Below are positions 8,439 to 18,706 of a DNA stretch of 64,000 nt, piece by piece. Each line of letters opens with the position of its first letter. Position 1 is the stretch's first letter. Source of the stretch: Bin5 sp965200615. GTDB lineage: Bacteria > Chloroflexota > Anaerolineae > Caldilineales > Caldilineaceae. The stretch spans positions 1,984,001 through 2,048,000 of the forward strand of contig OZ241377.1 of assembly GCA_965200615.1 (NCBI GenBank). Direction: 5' to 3'. The notes beneath the pieces are model-generated. The model saw only the letters and a program-made list of their open reading frames with translations. It was not told the origin of the DNA and ran no database searches. The position numbers and the translations under genes were made by a program.

Positions 8439-9527
8439 CTATTCCTCCGCTAGCGGCGATAAGTCCGCCTCTTCGACGATCTCGACTGCTCCAGCCGCTT
8501 CGGTCTCAGCGACTTCGGTTTCAGTGACTTCGGCCAGAATCTCCTCAACTTCGGTACCGTTGCCTCCACCCAGGTAGGCGCTCAGATCGACCCCTACCAC
8601 GTTCATATACCCCTTCTCGCTCAGCTTCTCGACCAGTTCATCCAGCGACTTCTTGCCAAAGTTGCGGATAGCGAGCATCTCGTCCTCACCCCTCTCCATC
8701 CGCTTCAGGATATCCCCGACCTTCGTGATGCCTGCCCGTTTCAGGCAGTTGTATGCCCGTACCGTCAACTCGAGCTCCTCAATCGGCGCCTCGGCAATAC
8801 GGCTGGGGATGCTCTCCTCTTCCTCCTCCGGCAGCTCGACCATCGTTGTGCGGTCGCCCACAAACAGGGTCAGATGCTGTGCGAGAATGTCAGCCGCCTG
8901 CCGCATCGAATCTTCAGGCGAGATCGTGCCATCGGTCCAAACTTCCAGATTCAGCCTGTCATAGTCGGTCTGCTGGCCGATGCGGGTTCGTTCGACCCGG
9001 TAGGATGCCTTCTTGACCGGACTGAAAATCGCATCCACAGGGATCTCTCCCAGCGGCAGCTGCCCCCGTTCCTCGGCCGGGCTGTAACCCCGGCCCTGCT
9101 CTACCACCATCTCAATGTCCAGGTCCACCTCGTTCGAGTCGGCGAACAGCAGGTACAGGTCGGGGTTGACGATCTCAACTTCCGGAGGGCAGTTCAAGTC
9201 TCCGGCCGTTACCGGACCTTCATGGGACACCTCAACCGAAACCCGAACAGGTTCAGCGCTCTCGCTCCTGAATCGAATCTGTTTTACATTCAATATCAGT
9301 CGAGTGGCATCTTCCAGTACATGATCGAGTGTCGAAAACTCATGATGCACACCACTGACCGAGATCGAAGTTACGGCAGCACCCGGCAAACTCGACAGCA
9401 ATACCCGGCGCAAAGAGTTCCCAAGCGTAATCCCATAGCCGCTTTCCAGCGGGCTGATCACAAAATGGCCGTAGTTCCGAGAACTGGCTTCTACTTCTAT
9501 CTTCGGCAATACTAGATTGTTAAGCAA
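8439..9527 (-). CDS. rpoA: DNA-directed RNA polymerase alpha subunit
   Basis: At 362 aa it is longer than usual (~315-330). The N-terminal dimerisation domain has HFVISPLESGYGITLGNSLRR. The C-terminal domain (about residues 250-320) carries the helix-hairpin-helix LTVRAYNCLKRAGI and NFGKKSLDELVEKL that contact UP elements and activators. Past residue ~320 there is an extra 40-residue tail made almost entirely of Glu, Ala, Val and Thr. rpsD precedes it by about 120 bases and rplQ follows at four bases, as expected for the alpha operon. Confidence 0.97.
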   Translation of the reverse strand: MLNNLVLPKIEVEASSRNYGHFVISPLESGYGITLGNSLRRVLLSSLPGAAVTSISVSGVHHEFSTLDHVLEDATRLILNVKQIRFRSESAEPVRVSVEVSHEGPVTAGDLNCPPEVEIVNPDLYLLFADSNEVDLDIEMVVEQGRGYSPAEERGQLPLGEIPVDAIFSPVKKASYRVERTRIGQQTDYDRLNLEVWTDGTISPEDSMRQAADILAQHLTLFVGDRTTMVELPEEEEESIPSRIAEAPIEELELTVRAYNCLKRAGITKVGDILKRMERGEDEMLAIRNFGKKSLDELVEKLSEKGYMNVVGVDLSAYLGGGNGTEVEEILAEVTETEVAETEAAGAVEIVEEADLSPLAEE

Positions 9528-9651
9528 CGGCTACCCCTCCCGGCTATATAGCAGTCTTAACCAAACAACGTGTGGCGACAGAAAATCGTTGCAGCCCTGC
9601 CGATTTTCCCTGCAACCGGCCTCTAAAGGCAACGAACCCGTACCTTGTCAG

Positions 9652-10287
9652 CTAACGACTGTAGTACTCAACGATCAACTGTTCATTTAGGAGTACGCCA
9701 ATCTCGTCCCGTTCCGGCGCCGAAGTCACCGTACCGTTGAGATTGGTCGCATCCAGACTGAGCCACGTAGGGGGGGACGCACTGCCGAGAAGCTGGGCGC
9801 GTTCACGAAAATAAGTCTTGGACCGACTCTTCTCGCGAACGGAAATCTGGTCGTTCGGTGACACCAAAAAGGATGGGATATTCGTCTTGCGGCCATTCAC
9901 GGCAAAGTGGCCGTGTCGCACAAGCTGACGCGCCTGCGCCCGGCTATCTGCAAAGCCGAACCGGTACACCACATTGTCCAACCGGCTTTCCAATAGTTCC
10001 AACAAGATACCGCCGGTCTGCCCTTTGCGCCGTGATGCTTCCTTGAAATAGCGGCGGAACTGCCGTTCCATTACCCCATACATGCGACGCGCCTTCTGCT
10101 TCTCGCGCAACTGGATTCCGAAATCCGAGACCTTGCGCCGCATCACATTTCTCCGACCTGCTTCGCCCGGCGGGAACGGACGCCGATCAACCGCGCATTT
10201 GGGGCTGACACAGCGTTCGCCTTTCAAGAATAACTTCTGTCCTTCTCGTCGACAGAGTTTACAAACCGCATCTGTATATCGTGCCAT
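9652..10287 (-). CDS. rpsD: 30S ribosomal protein S4
   Basis: The 211-aa 16S-binding assembly protein is of the zinc-binding (C+) type, with four cysteines near the N-terminus (CKLC, then ...ERCVSPKC). The S4 RNA-binding domain LESRLDNVVYRFGFADSRAQARQLVRHGH is intact (named here by its conserved pattern). The open frame extends to 10329, but ATG 10287 follows GGAGGGAAG and gives the conserved MARYTDAVCKLC start. Confidence 0.96.
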   Translation of the reverse strand: MARYTDAVCKLCRREGQKLFLKGERCVSPKCAVDRRPFPPGEAGRRNVMRRKVSDFGIQLREKQKARRMYGVMERQFRRYFKEASRRKGQTGGILLELLESRLDNVVYRFGFADSRAQARQLVRHGHFAVNGRKTNIPSFLVSPNDQISVREKSRSKTYFRERAQLLGSASPPTWLSLDATNLNGTVTSAPERDEIGVLLNEQLIVEYYSR

Positions 10288-10601
10288 CTTCCCTCCAGGT
10301 CCACTATCGCACGCGGTCCTTTGCCCCATTCAAGACCGCATCGTAGCTTGGTGTGCCGGTCAATTCTGCCTGAATGGTGATCGCGTCCCCAGTGAACGCG
10401 CCGTCCGCATCGTCACCGCCTGCCGGACTTCCGCGACACACTTCGATCACCGCTCTGCATTTTTACTGCAGCACCTTCACGCCACGGCAAAACAAGCGGC
10501 ATCGCGCCGCAACACGATGCCTCTCTTCTTCCGGCAGATCAATCCCGTTGTTGCGCAACCCCTTCAATCTCCACACCTGAGGCAACGCGTTGTCCGTTTT
10601 C
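10288..10601. other. 314-base spacer between rpsK and rpsD
   Basis: I see no gene here. In the ribosomal array this gap is unusually long, and it is where S4 autoregulation could act. I could not identify a convincing terminator, promoter or known S4-binding pseudoknot by eye. Frames that cross it run antisense to rpsK or lack family character. Confidence 0.5.
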
Positions 10602-11006
10602 CTAAACTCTCCGCTTGCTCGGGGGGCGTACTCCGTTATGCGGAATCGGTGTTATGTCAGCGATCGACGTAACCGTCAGACCGGCCGGGTTCAACGCCCT
10701 CAATGCGCTCTCGCGGCCCGGTCCCGGACCTTTGATAAATACCTCGACCTCTCGCATATTGAACTCGCTCACAGCCTGGCGAGCCGCCGCCGACGCCGCA
10801 AGCTGGGCCGCAAACGGCGTACTCTTGCGGCTCCCCTTGAATCCGGCTGTGCCCGAACTGGCCCAACAGAGGACCTCCCCTTGGGGATCCGTTACCGTGA
10901 TGATCGTATTGTTAAATGTGGCGCGGACGTGAATCTGCCCGCTCGGCACGTGCTTCCTCTCCCGACGGGGCGACCGACCACCCCGGCGACGCTGTGTTCG
11001 AGCCAT
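10602..11006 (-). CDS. rpsK: 30S ribosomal protein S11
   Basis: The 134-aa product contains the conserved HVRATFNNTIITVTDPQG, SSGTAGFKGSRKSTPFAAQ and IKGPGPGRESALRAL segments and the basic NGVRPPSKRRV end of S11, which lines the mRNA exit on the platform. It is in the usual rpsM-rpsK-rpsD-rpoA order. Confidence 0.97.
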   Translation of the reverse strand: MARTQRRRGGRSPRRERKHVPSGQIHVRATFNNTIITVTDPQGEVLCWASSGTAGFKGSRKSTPFAAQLAASAAARQAVSEFNMREVEVFIKGPGPGRESALRALNPAGLTVTSIADITPIPHNGVRPPSKRRV

Positions 11007-11062
11007 CGTTTCTCCCTAGCCTGATGTTCCTTTGCAACAAATGTTAAAAAGGTAACCTGCCG

Positions 11063-11440
11063 CTACTTCCGCGCTCGCTTCTTCCCGGCGACCGTCTTCT
11101 TTAAACCGCGACGCGTGCGCGCATTCGTGCGCGTGCGCTGGCCCCGGCTCGGAAGATTGCGCCGGTGGCGCAGGCCCCGATAGCTGCCAATCTCCATGAG
11201 GCGCTTGATGTTCATGTTTACTTCGCGCCGCAAATCCCCTTCAACACGGCAGTGGCGCTCAATGTAGTCCCGTAAGGCGACCAATTCATTCGTATCCAGG
11301 TCCTTGACGCGTTTGTCTTCGTCAATCCCGGTCGACTCCAGAATCTCCTGGCTGACTGAACGGCCTATCCCGTAAATGTAGGTCAGGGCGATAACGACCC
11401 GCTTGTCCCGAGGAATGTCGACGCCTGCAATACGTGCCAT
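11063..11440 (-). CDS. rpsM: 30S ribosomal protein S13
   Basis: The 125-aa product begins MARIAGVDIPRDKRVVIALT and has YIYGIGRS, MEIGSYRGLRHR and the basic GQRTRTNARTRRG tail that contacts tRNA in the P site. The frame stays open to 11536, which would run through the end of rpmJ; the ATG at 11440 gives the canonical N-terminus, 20 bases after the rpmJ stop. Confidence 0.97.
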   Translation of the reverse strand: MARIAGVDIPRDKRVVIALTYIYGIGRSVSQEILESTGIDEDKRVKDLDTNELVALRDYIERHCRVEGDLRREVNMNIKRLMEIGSYRGLRHRRNLPSRGQRTRTNARTRRGLKKTVAGKKRARK

Positions 11441-11460
11441 GGGAATTGCCCCCTGGGTTT

Positions 11461-11574
11461 CTAACCCTGTCTCTGCTTGTGCTTCGGGTTCTGACAGATC
11501 ACATATACAACGCCTCGCCGTCGTACGACGGAACACTTCTCACACATCTTCTTGACCGAAGGCCGCACTTTCAT
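11461..11574 (-). CDS. rpmJ: 50S ribosomal protein L36
   Basis: I translated this short gene directly: 37 residues starting MKVRPSVKKMCEKC and ending in NPKHKQRQG, with TAG at 11461-11463. The zinc ligands are present (C11 and C14, then C27 and H32), so this is the zinc-binding L36 type. An AGGTTGAAGG stretch precedes the ATG. It lies between map and rpsM; infA, often found here, is missing from the 54-base gap before it. Confidence 0.97.
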   Translation of the reverse strand: MKVRPSVKKMCEKCSVVRRRGVVYVICQNPKHKQRQG

Positions 11575-11628
11575 CCTTCAACCTCCCTCCCCAAAGTCAT
11601 AACGCAATTTCACAAGTGTATCATAAGG

Positions 11629-12462
11629 CTATAGCCGCGTCAAGATTTCGGGGCCTCTGTTGGTGACGGCAACCGTATGCTCAAAGTGGGCGCTCAAGCT
11701 ATGATCTTCGCTGATAACGGTCCACTTGTCCTTCAATGTCTCCGTCCGCCACGTGCCTACCTGAACCATCGGTTCAATCGCAACTACCAGCCCGGGGCGC
11801 AGTACAACCCTTCCATCCGTGTCGTCCGATACATAATTCAGAACCTGCGGCCCCTCGTGCATCGCCCGCCCCACACCGTGCCCCGTGTACTCCCGCACCA
11901 CGTGAAAGCCGCTCGGCTCTACGCTATCCTGCACCGCGGCGCTGATATCCAGTACACGGTCGCCCGAACGTATCGCCTCTATACCGGCATTGAGGCTTTC
12001 TTCTGTGACCTGCAGCAACCGTTCGGCCGCAGGCTCGATCACGCCGACAGGATATGTCCAGCCGCTGTCGCCCACAAAGCCGCGGTAGAACACGCCTACG
12101 TCGATACTGATAATGTCGCCTTCTCGTAGCACCCGCTCCCGGCTCGGAATGCCATGCACCAGCTCCTCGTTGATGCTCGTGCAAATGTTCGCCGGGTAGC
12201 CGCGATAGCCCAGAAAGCTGGATTTCGCACGATGGCTGTGTATCGTCGCCGCAGCCAGCTCGTCCAAATCCCACGTGCTGATCCCCGGCCGAATTGCCTC
12301 CCGAAACTCCTGATGAACTCTCGCAACGATGCGACCCGCTTCCCGCATGATCTGGATCTCACGCGGGTTCTTCAAGACCGGCGCGGGCCGTTCCTGTTGT
12401 TGCCTGGCCTTAAGCCGCGGCCGCCCATTGCCGTGCAGCCTGCGCCTGAGTCTGGTCATCAT
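11629..12462 (-). CDS. map: Methionine aminopeptidase, type I
   Basis: The 277-aa enzyme removes the initiator Met from nascent proteins. Metal ligands are recognisable in SIDVGVFYRGFVGDSGWT (two Asp), REYTGHGVGRAMHEGP (His), IEPM (Glu) and FEHTVAVT (Glu). A basic linker of about 45 residues precedes the catalytic domain. Starts at 12462 or 12459 (tandem ATG) or a GTG at 12513, only three bases after the adk stop, are all possible; the ribosome sites do not decide clearly. The adk-map-rpmJ order is standard. Confidence 0.93.
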   Translation of the reverse strand: MMTRLRRRLHGNGRPRLKARQQQERPAPVLKNPREIQIMREAGRIVARVHQEFREAIRPGISTWDLDELAAATIHSHRAKSSFLGYRGYPANICTSINEELVHGIPSRERVLREGDIISIDVGVFYRGFVGDSGWTYPVGVIEPAAERLLQVTEESLNAGIEAIRSGDRVLDISAAVQDSVEPSGFHVVREYTGHGVGRAMHEGPQVLNYVSDDTDGRVVLRPGLVVAIEPMVQVGTWRTETLKDKWTVISEDHSLSAHFEHTVAVTNRGPEILTRL

Positions 12463-12516
12463 ACTCTCGTCGTTCACCTTGCACCTGCCGCCAACGACAT
12501 CCGGTCCTCGCACTCG

Positions 12517-13203
12517 TCAGGCGGATACAGCGCTCCTCGCCGCCTTGATATTTCTGGTCGCCAACCGCTCCAGCAACTGCTCCTGCATCTCCTGGATCGA
12601 CCTCGCGCCATCAACTTCCTCCAGCAATCCCTTCGCGAAATAGTACCCAATCAAAGGCGACGTCTGTTTGTAGTAGATATACAGCCGGTTCTGGACCGTC
12701 TCCGGCTTATCGTCATTGCGCTGGTACAACTCGCCGCCGCAACTGTCACAGTCTTCGCCCTGGGGCGGATTGAATGTCAGGTGGTAGACCCTGTCGCAAT
12801 TGCGACATACCCGCCGCCCGGTGATTCGCATCGTCACGACATCGTCTTCCAACTGGAAAAAAGGCACCACATCAATGCCCCCGTACTCAGCCGTCATCTC
12901 GTCCAGAGCCTGAGCCTGAATGAGATTGCGTGGAAAGCCATCCATAATCGCGCCCTTTGCGGCATCATCCTGGGCCAGGCGCGCTTCCACCATCCGGATC
13001 GTCACTTCGTCAGGAACCAATTCACCTTTGTCGTAATAGCTCTGCGCCAGCTGTCCGAGCTCCGTTCGGTTCTTCAAGTTGTACCGGAAGATCTCTCCCG
13101 TCGAAATCTGCGGAATCCCCAAACTTTCTTCCATCAACTGAGCCTGTGTGCCCTTGCCGGCTCCAGGCGCTCCCAACAACACCAGATAGATACGGGCGCT
13201 CAT
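12517..13203 (-). CDS. adk: Adenylate kinase
   Basis: The 228-aa enzyme catalyses AMP + ATP to 2 ADP. The P-loop GAPGAGKGTQ is at the N-terminus, the AMP-binding core has STGEIFR and MDGFPRN, and the LID carries a four-cysteine zinc site (CRNC ... CDSC), as in Gram-positive and thermophile enzymes. The ATG at 13203 is preferred over the TTG at 13212, because GAGGAA lies at a proper distance from the former only. It is located between secY and map. Confidence 0.96.
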   Translation of the reverse strand: MSARIYLVLLGAPGAGKGTQAQLMEESLGIPQISTGEIFRYNLKNRTELGQLAQSYYDKGELVPDEVTIRMVEARLAQDDAAKGAIMDGFPRNLIQAQALDEMTAEYGGIDVVPFFQLEDDVVTMRITGRRVCRNCDRVYHLTFNPPQGEDCDSCGGELYQRNDDKPETVQNRLYIYYKQTSPLIGYYFAKGLLEEVDGARSIQEMQEQLLERLATRNIKAARSAVSA

Positions 13204-13245
13204 CGGCAACAATTCCTCGCGCAGCGAAACAAAGAAAGTGGTGAG

Positions 13246-14583
<1,338 letters not shown>

Positions 14584-14652
14584 AAAGATTCTCCGGTAGA
14601 GCTCCGCCCGGTCCCGGCCAGCTGTTTGGCCGCCAACCCGACCTCTCTACAG

Positions 14653-15132
14653 TTAAGACCGCGGCAGATTCCTGTTGACTTCGAAGGGCAGAATGTCGAC
14701 CGTGCCGCCCGCGGCCTCTACTTTCTCCCTTGCGTTCTTGCTGATGCGATGAACCTGCAAATGGAGCGGCTTATCGATCTCGCCCCGCGCCAGAACGACC
14801 ACGGGCTGCTTGCTGTTGCCAAGTAGCCCCGAGTCGAAGAGCGCCGCTGGTGTCACCTGCGCGTCGGCTTCAAAGCGTTCCCCCATTTTGTCGAGGTTAA
14901 CCGGCGTATAGGTAACTTTGAAGCGGTTGTTGAATCCGCGCATCCTGGGCAGTCGGCGCAGAAAACTCAACTGACCGCCTTCAAAGCCTCGCAGGCCTCC
15001 GTTCCCGGCACGGGCATTCTGGCCCTTTGTGCCGCGTCCGGCCGTCTTGCCCCGGCCCGATCCTGTGCCGCGGCCAATGCGTTTTCGGTTTCTCGTGGCG
15101 CCCTCGTCGGGACGCAAATCGTGCAGTTTCAT
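14653..15132 (-). CDS. rplO: 50S ribosomal protein L15
   Basis: The 159-aa product starts MKLHDLRPDEGATRNRKRIG, with the long glycine/arginine-rich N-terminal extension of L15 and the GGLRGFEGGQLSFLRRLP segment. The frame is open upstream to 15237 and overlaps rpmD; the ATG at 15132 after GGAG gives the conserved start. Confidence 0.96.
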   Translation of the reverse strand: MKLHDLRPDEGATRNRKRIGRGTGSGRGKTAGRGTKGQNARAGNGGLRGFEGGQLSFLRRLPRMRGFNNRFKVTYTPVNLDKMGERFEADAQVTPAALFDSGLLGNSKQPVVVLARGEIDKPLHLQVHRISKNAREKVEAAGGTVDILPFEVNRNLPRS

Positions 15133-15205
15133 TTTCCGTTTACTCCAGCCAGATGGAAAAGGCCGTAACAACCTGGTACAGCTCCGGTCCGCCCGTCCTG
15201 CTCGC

Positions 15206-15397
15206 TTACGCCCCCGTCTCCTCCACCACCTCAACAAGGTGAGAGACCTTGGCGATCATCCCCCGAACTGTAGGACTGTCAGCCTTCTCGACCGTCTGAT
15301 TCATCTTTCGCAGTCCCAGGGCCTGAACAGTTGCCTTCTGCCGTTTGTTGTAACCGATCGGACTCTTGACCAGTTTCACGGTGATCGTCTTTTCCAT
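15206..15397 (-). CDS. rpmD: 50S ribosomal protein L30
   Basis: The 63-aa product has the typical start TITVKLVKSPIGYNKRQKAT and the LGLRKMNQTVEKADSPTVRGM pattern (L30 core). The ATG at 15397 lies four bases after the rpsE stop, with GAGGAAG, inside the rpsE end, as ribosome site. Confidence 0.96.
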   Translation of the reverse strand: MEKTITVKLVKSPIGYNKRQKATVQALGLRKMNQTVEKADSPTVRGMIAKVSHLVEVVEETGA

Positions 15398-15401
15398 TGG
15401 T

Positions 15402-15944
15402 CTAATCTTCCTCATACCAGAAAGGACGCAGCTGTTCGGGATCGACGCCCCGCCTCTGTGCCTCGACTCTGTAATCCTGCAACTGTCTCAGCGACGCAAA
15501 GGTGGCCTGCACCACATTCAAAATATTGTCGCTCCCCAGCGACTTGGACAAAATATCCTTCACGCCCGCAGCCTCAACCACCGCGCGGACGCCCCCACCG
15601 GCAATGACACCGGTCCCCGGGCTCGCCGGCCTCAACAGCACTTCGCCGGCGCCAAACCGGGCCTGGCTCACATGCGGAATCGTTGTGCCCAGCAGATTTA
15701 CCTCGACCATCGTCTTGCGGGCCGTTTCACTCGCCTTGCGGATCGCATCCGGGACCTCGCGCGCCTTGCCTACACCAACGCCGACTCGCCCGTTGTTATC
15801 TCCCACGACCACCACCGCGCGAAAAGCAAACCTGCGTCCGCCCTTCACCACCTTCGCCGTGCGCGCGATGTGAACGACCTTCTCATCCAGTTCATCCTTC
15901 TCTTCTTCTTGCTCGCGGTCCCGTCGACGGTCTCGACGTGCCAT
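15402..15944 (-). CDS. rpsE: 30S ribosomal protein S5
   Basis: The 180-aa product has the S5 double-stranded-RNA-binding domain (VVKGGRRFAFRAVVVVGD, then GVGVGKAREVPDAI). Its C-terminal domain has PASPGTGVIAGGGVRAVVEAAGV. S5 affects decoding accuracy. A charged N-terminal leader of about 20 residues is present. It lies between rplR and rpmD. Confidence 0.97.
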   Translation of the reverse strand: MARRDRRRDREQEEEKDELDEKVVHIARTAKVVKGGRRFAFRAVVVVGDNNGRVGVGVGKAREVPDAIRKASETARKTMVEVNLLGTTIPHVSQARFGAGEVLLRPASPGTGVIAGGGVRAVVEAAGVKDILSKSLGSDNILNVVQATFASLRQLQDYRVEAQRRGVDPEQLRPFWYEED

Positions 15945-15966
15945 TTCCTACTCTCCTTGCTCTGTA

Positions 15967-16332
15967 TTAGAAGACGAGACCACCCTCTCGACTGCCATCG
16001 GCCACCGCCTTCACGCGGCCGTGATAGCGGTACCCACCGCGATCGAAGACCACCTGCTCAATACCGGCCTCCTTGGCGCGTTCCGCAACAATCTTGCCGA
16101 TCTCTTTTGCCTGCTCCACCTTCAGCTTGTCGGCCAAAACCTCTTGCAGGTCGGCCTCCATTGTCGAGGCGGAAACGAGGGTATGGCCGGCCTGGTCGTC
16201 GATTACCTGTACGTTGACGTTCTTCAAGCTGCGAAATACATTCAACCGCGGCCGCGCCGCTGTCCCTGAAACCTTGCGCCGCACACGCATATGCCGGCGC
16301 TTTCGCGCATCTGTCCGTGTAACTTTCGCCAT
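15967..16332 (-). CDS. rplR: 50S ribosomal protein L18
   Basis: The 121-aa 5S rRNA-binding protein begins with basic residues and has RPRLNVFRSLKNVNVQVIDD, LVSAST and the C-terminal VVFDRGGYRYHGRVKAVADGSREGGL, all typical for L18. It is in the rplF-rplR-rpsE order. Confidence 0.97.
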   Translation of the reverse strand: MAKVTRTDARKRRHMRVRRKVSGTAARPRLNVFRSLKNVNVQVIDDQAGHTLVSASTMEADLQEVLADKLKVEQAKEIGKIVAERAKEAGIEQVVFDRGGYRYHGRVKAVADGSREGGLVF

Positions 16333-16352
16333 AATTCTCCGTCCCTGCCCGG

Positions 16353-16907
16353 CTAAACCGCCGCGGCCCCGGCCTTGCCTGCCTTGGAGCGCACGTATTC
16401 GCCCTGATAGCGGATGCCCTTGCCCTTGTATGGCTCCGGCGGGCGCTCCTTGCGAATCTTCGCAGCCAGCTCGCCTATCTGTTGCTTGTCGATACCTGAA
16501 ATCGTCACCGTCCGCCCATCTCGCGATACTTCAAACTCGACATCCGGGCTCGGAGGCGCATATTCTACAGCATGACTCTTCCCGACCTGCAATAACAGGT
16601 TCTTGCCCTCCTGTTGGGCTCGGTAGCCAACGCCGTGGATTTCCAGGGTCCTCTTGAAACCGTCGGTCACGCCCACCACCATATTGTTGAGCAACGATCT
16701 CGTCAGCCCGTGCAACGCGCGATGCTGGCGTTGGTCCGTGGGTCGGGTCACAACGATCTCGCCGTTCTCTCTCGAAATCCTCATGTCCCGGTTGAATTTC
16801 TGGCTCAGTTCCCCTTTCGGGCCCTTTACCGTTACCACGTTGCCTGTCACAATATCAACCGTCACACCGGCAGGCACGGAAATCGGCATCTTCCCGATTC
16901 GTGACAT
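16353..16907 (-). CDS. rplF: 50S ribosomal protein L6
   Basis: The 184-aa product starts MSRIGKMPISVPAGV, has two L6 repeats, the GVTDGFKRTLEIHGVGYRA motif and the C-terminal RKERPPEPYKGKGIRYQGEYV signature. It lies 15 bases after rpsH. Confidence 0.97.
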   Translation of the reverse strand: MSRIGKMPISVPAGVTVDIVTGNVVTVKGPKGELSQKFNRDMRISRENGEIVVTRPTDQRQHRALHGLTRSLLNNMVVGVTDGFKRTLEIHGVGYRAQQEGKNLLLQVGKSHAVEYAPPSPDVEFEVSRDGRTVTISGIDKQQIGELAAKIRKERPPEPYKGKGIRYQGEYVRSKAGKAGAAAV

Positions 16908-16922
16908 GTTATCCTCCCAACA

Positions 16923-17318
16923 TTACCAAACGTTGCACAGTACCTCGCCGCCAACCCGTTCGCGGCGGGCTTGCCTTCCACTCATGACACCTTTGGGCGT
17001 AGAAACTATGTTGAGCCCCAGCCCGCTCCGGACGAGCGGTATGGTTCGATAGCCCATGTACGTCCGCCGCCCGGGCCGGCTCACCCGCTCTATCCCCGAA
17101 ATGACCGGTTGCCCCTTGTCGGAATACTTCATCCCAACGATCAGATTCGGTCGGGCCTTGTCGCCCGTCACCGAATACCCGCTGATGAAGCCTTCCTCCG
17201 CCAGAATCTTGGCAATCGCGACCTTTATCTTGGAACTGGGCATCACCGCACGCCGATGCCTTGAGTTTGACGAGTTGCGGACTCGCGTCAGAAAGTCCGC
17301 GATTGGATCGGTCATCAT
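16923..17318 (-). CDS. rpsH: 30S ribosomal protein S8
   Basis: The 131-aa product starts MMTDPIADFLTRVRNS and ends with GVMSGRQARRERVGGEVLCNVW, both conserved in S8, an early 16S-binding protein. The frame is open to 17351; the ATG at 17318 (or its neighbour at 17315) follows GAGGAAG and gives the normal N-terminus. Confidence 0.97.
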   Translation of the reverse strand: MMTDPIADFLTRVRNSSNSRHRRAVMPSSKIKVAIAKILAEEGFISGYSVTGDKARPNLIVGMKYSDKGQPVISGIERVSRPGRRTYMGYRTIPLVRSGLGLNIVSTPKGVMSGRQARRERVGGEVLCNVW

Positions 17319-17397
17319 AACCAGTGCTTCCTCTTCATTCTTGCAGCGCATCCGGCGCCGGCCATGGCGGCAGCAGAAACGCCGATATTTGGTCCTT

Positions 17398-17580
17398 CTA
17401 CCAGCTGGATTTGACTACGCCCGGCAAATGGCCCTCAAGGGCTTTTCGACGAAAACAGATGCGGCACAGGCCAAAGCGGCGCATGTACGCTCTTGGGCGG
17501 CCGCACTTCGTGCAACGGTTGCGCACCCGCACTTCATACTTCCGCCTGGACTCCCGCAAAACGATACTTTTCTTAGCCAC
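17398..17580 (-). CDS. rpsN: 30S ribosomal protein S14, zinc type
   Basis: The 60-aa short form of S14 carries four cysteines (CTKC ... CRIC) that bind zinc, and ends with KALEGHLPGVVKSSW. It is the only S14 in the window, located between rplE and rpsH as in the spc operon. Confidence 0.97.
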   Translation of the reverse strand: MAKKSIVLRESRRKYEVRVRNRCTKCGRPRAYMRRFGLCRICFRRKALEGHLPGVVKSSW

Positions 17581-17633
17581 AGACCGCCCTCTCCTTCATC
17601 TTCGTAGCCACCGTCTCTCTCTGGTTACTGTCT

Positions 17634-18206
17634 CTATCTCCGTTGGAACGGCATATCCATCATTGCCAGGAGCCGCCGGCCCTCTTCATCTGTCCCCGCT
17701 GTGGTGACGATCGTCACTTCCATCCCTCGCACCTTGTCGATCTCATCGTAGTCGATCTCCGGAAAGACCAGCTGCTCGCGCAGGCCCAGGCTGTAGTTGC
17801 CCCGCCCGTCGAAAGAGTCCGGCGAAATGCCGCGAAAATCGCGCTGCGCCGGTAACGCAATGCTGATCAGGCGGTCCAGAAAATCCCACATGCGCCGGCC
17901 CCGCAGCGTCACCTTCACGCCAATTGGCATCCCTGCCCGCAGCTTGAACGTAGCAATCGACTTGCGCGCCCGCGTGACAATCGGCTTCTGCCCCGTGATA
18001 ATCGTCAGATCTTGGCTGGCGCGCTCAATCGTTTTGCCATCCGTGATCGCCTCTCCCATGCCGATGTTCACGCTGATTTTATCGACCCGCGGCACCTGCA
18101 TGATATTCGTATAGCCGAATTCCGTCATCAGCGCCGGCGCAATCTCACTGTCAAATCGTTCCTTCAGCCGAGGCTTCTGGGTCGGCGTTCCGTTCGCTTC
18201 ACTCAT
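17634..18206 (-). CDS. rplE: 50S ribosomal protein L5
   Basis: The 190-aa 5S rRNA-binding protein has VDKISVNIGMGEA, the TGQKPIVTRARKSIATFKLR motif, PIGVKVTLRG, and the C-terminal DEEGRRLLAMMDMPF. A short charged leader precedes the family core. It is located between rplX and rpsN. Confidence 0.97.
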   Translation of the reverse strand: MSEANGTPTQKPRLKERFDSEIAPALMTEFGYTNIMQVPRVDKISVNIGMGEAITDGKTIERASQDLTIITGQKPIVTRARKSIATFKLRAGMPIGVKVTLRGRRMWDFLDRLISIALPAQRDFRGISPDSFDGRGNYSLGLREQLVFPEIDYDEIDKVRGMEVTIVTTAGTDEEGRRLLAMMDMPFQRR

Positions 18207-18272
18207 CGTCTCTCACTCCTCGCCCGCAACTGCCGCCCATAGCGGCATCAGGCCCTTTTTCTGACCCTTGAA

Positions 18273-18632
18273 CTAACCCTCGCCTGCAACTGGCAGCGGC
18301 TCACCGGTGCGCTTATCGATCCGGATCTTGTCCTCGCCTTCAAGCCGGTAACCGGCGCGAGTCACTTCGTTGTCTGTCCCCACCAGCGCCACATTGCTGA
18401 TGTGTATCGGCGCCTCCAGCTCGATTCGTCCCGTCTGTGTACGCACCGTCGGGCTGCGGCGCTGATGCTTCGTAACAAAATTGGCGCCCGCCACAACAAC
18501 GTATACTCGATTGGGATCCTGCCGGCCCTTCTTGTCCTTCTTGCGTATTACGCTCTGGACTTCACCGCGGTGCCCCTTGTCATTGCCGGCGATCACTTCG
18601 ACGACGTCACCCTTCCTGATCTTTACGCCCAT
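18273..18632 (-). CDS. rplX: 50S ribosomal protein L24
   Basis: The 119-aa product begins MGVKIRKGDVVEVIAGNDKGHRG, the KOW motif of this assembly initiator protein (named by its first half), and contains GGRIELEAPIHISNVALV-type sequence. It is located between rplN and rplE. Confidence 0.96.
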   Translation of the reverse strand: MGVKIRKGDVVEVIAGNDKGHRGEVQSVIRKKDKKGRQDPNRVYVVVAGANFVTKHQRRSPTVRTQTGRIELEAPIHISNVALVGTDNEVTRAGYRLEGEDKIRIDKRTGEPLPVAGEG

Positions 18633-18706
18633 CCCCTCTTCTCCTCAAATCCTGAACGACACCGTCCGCCTGCCCGCCCAACCACAGGCCAGACCACCCG
18701 TGCTCC

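Noticed and set aside
12329..12643. Alternative plus-strand genes opposite map and adk
   Set aside because: Both conserved genes are clearly on the minus strand; the opposite frames are Arg/Ser-rich shadows.
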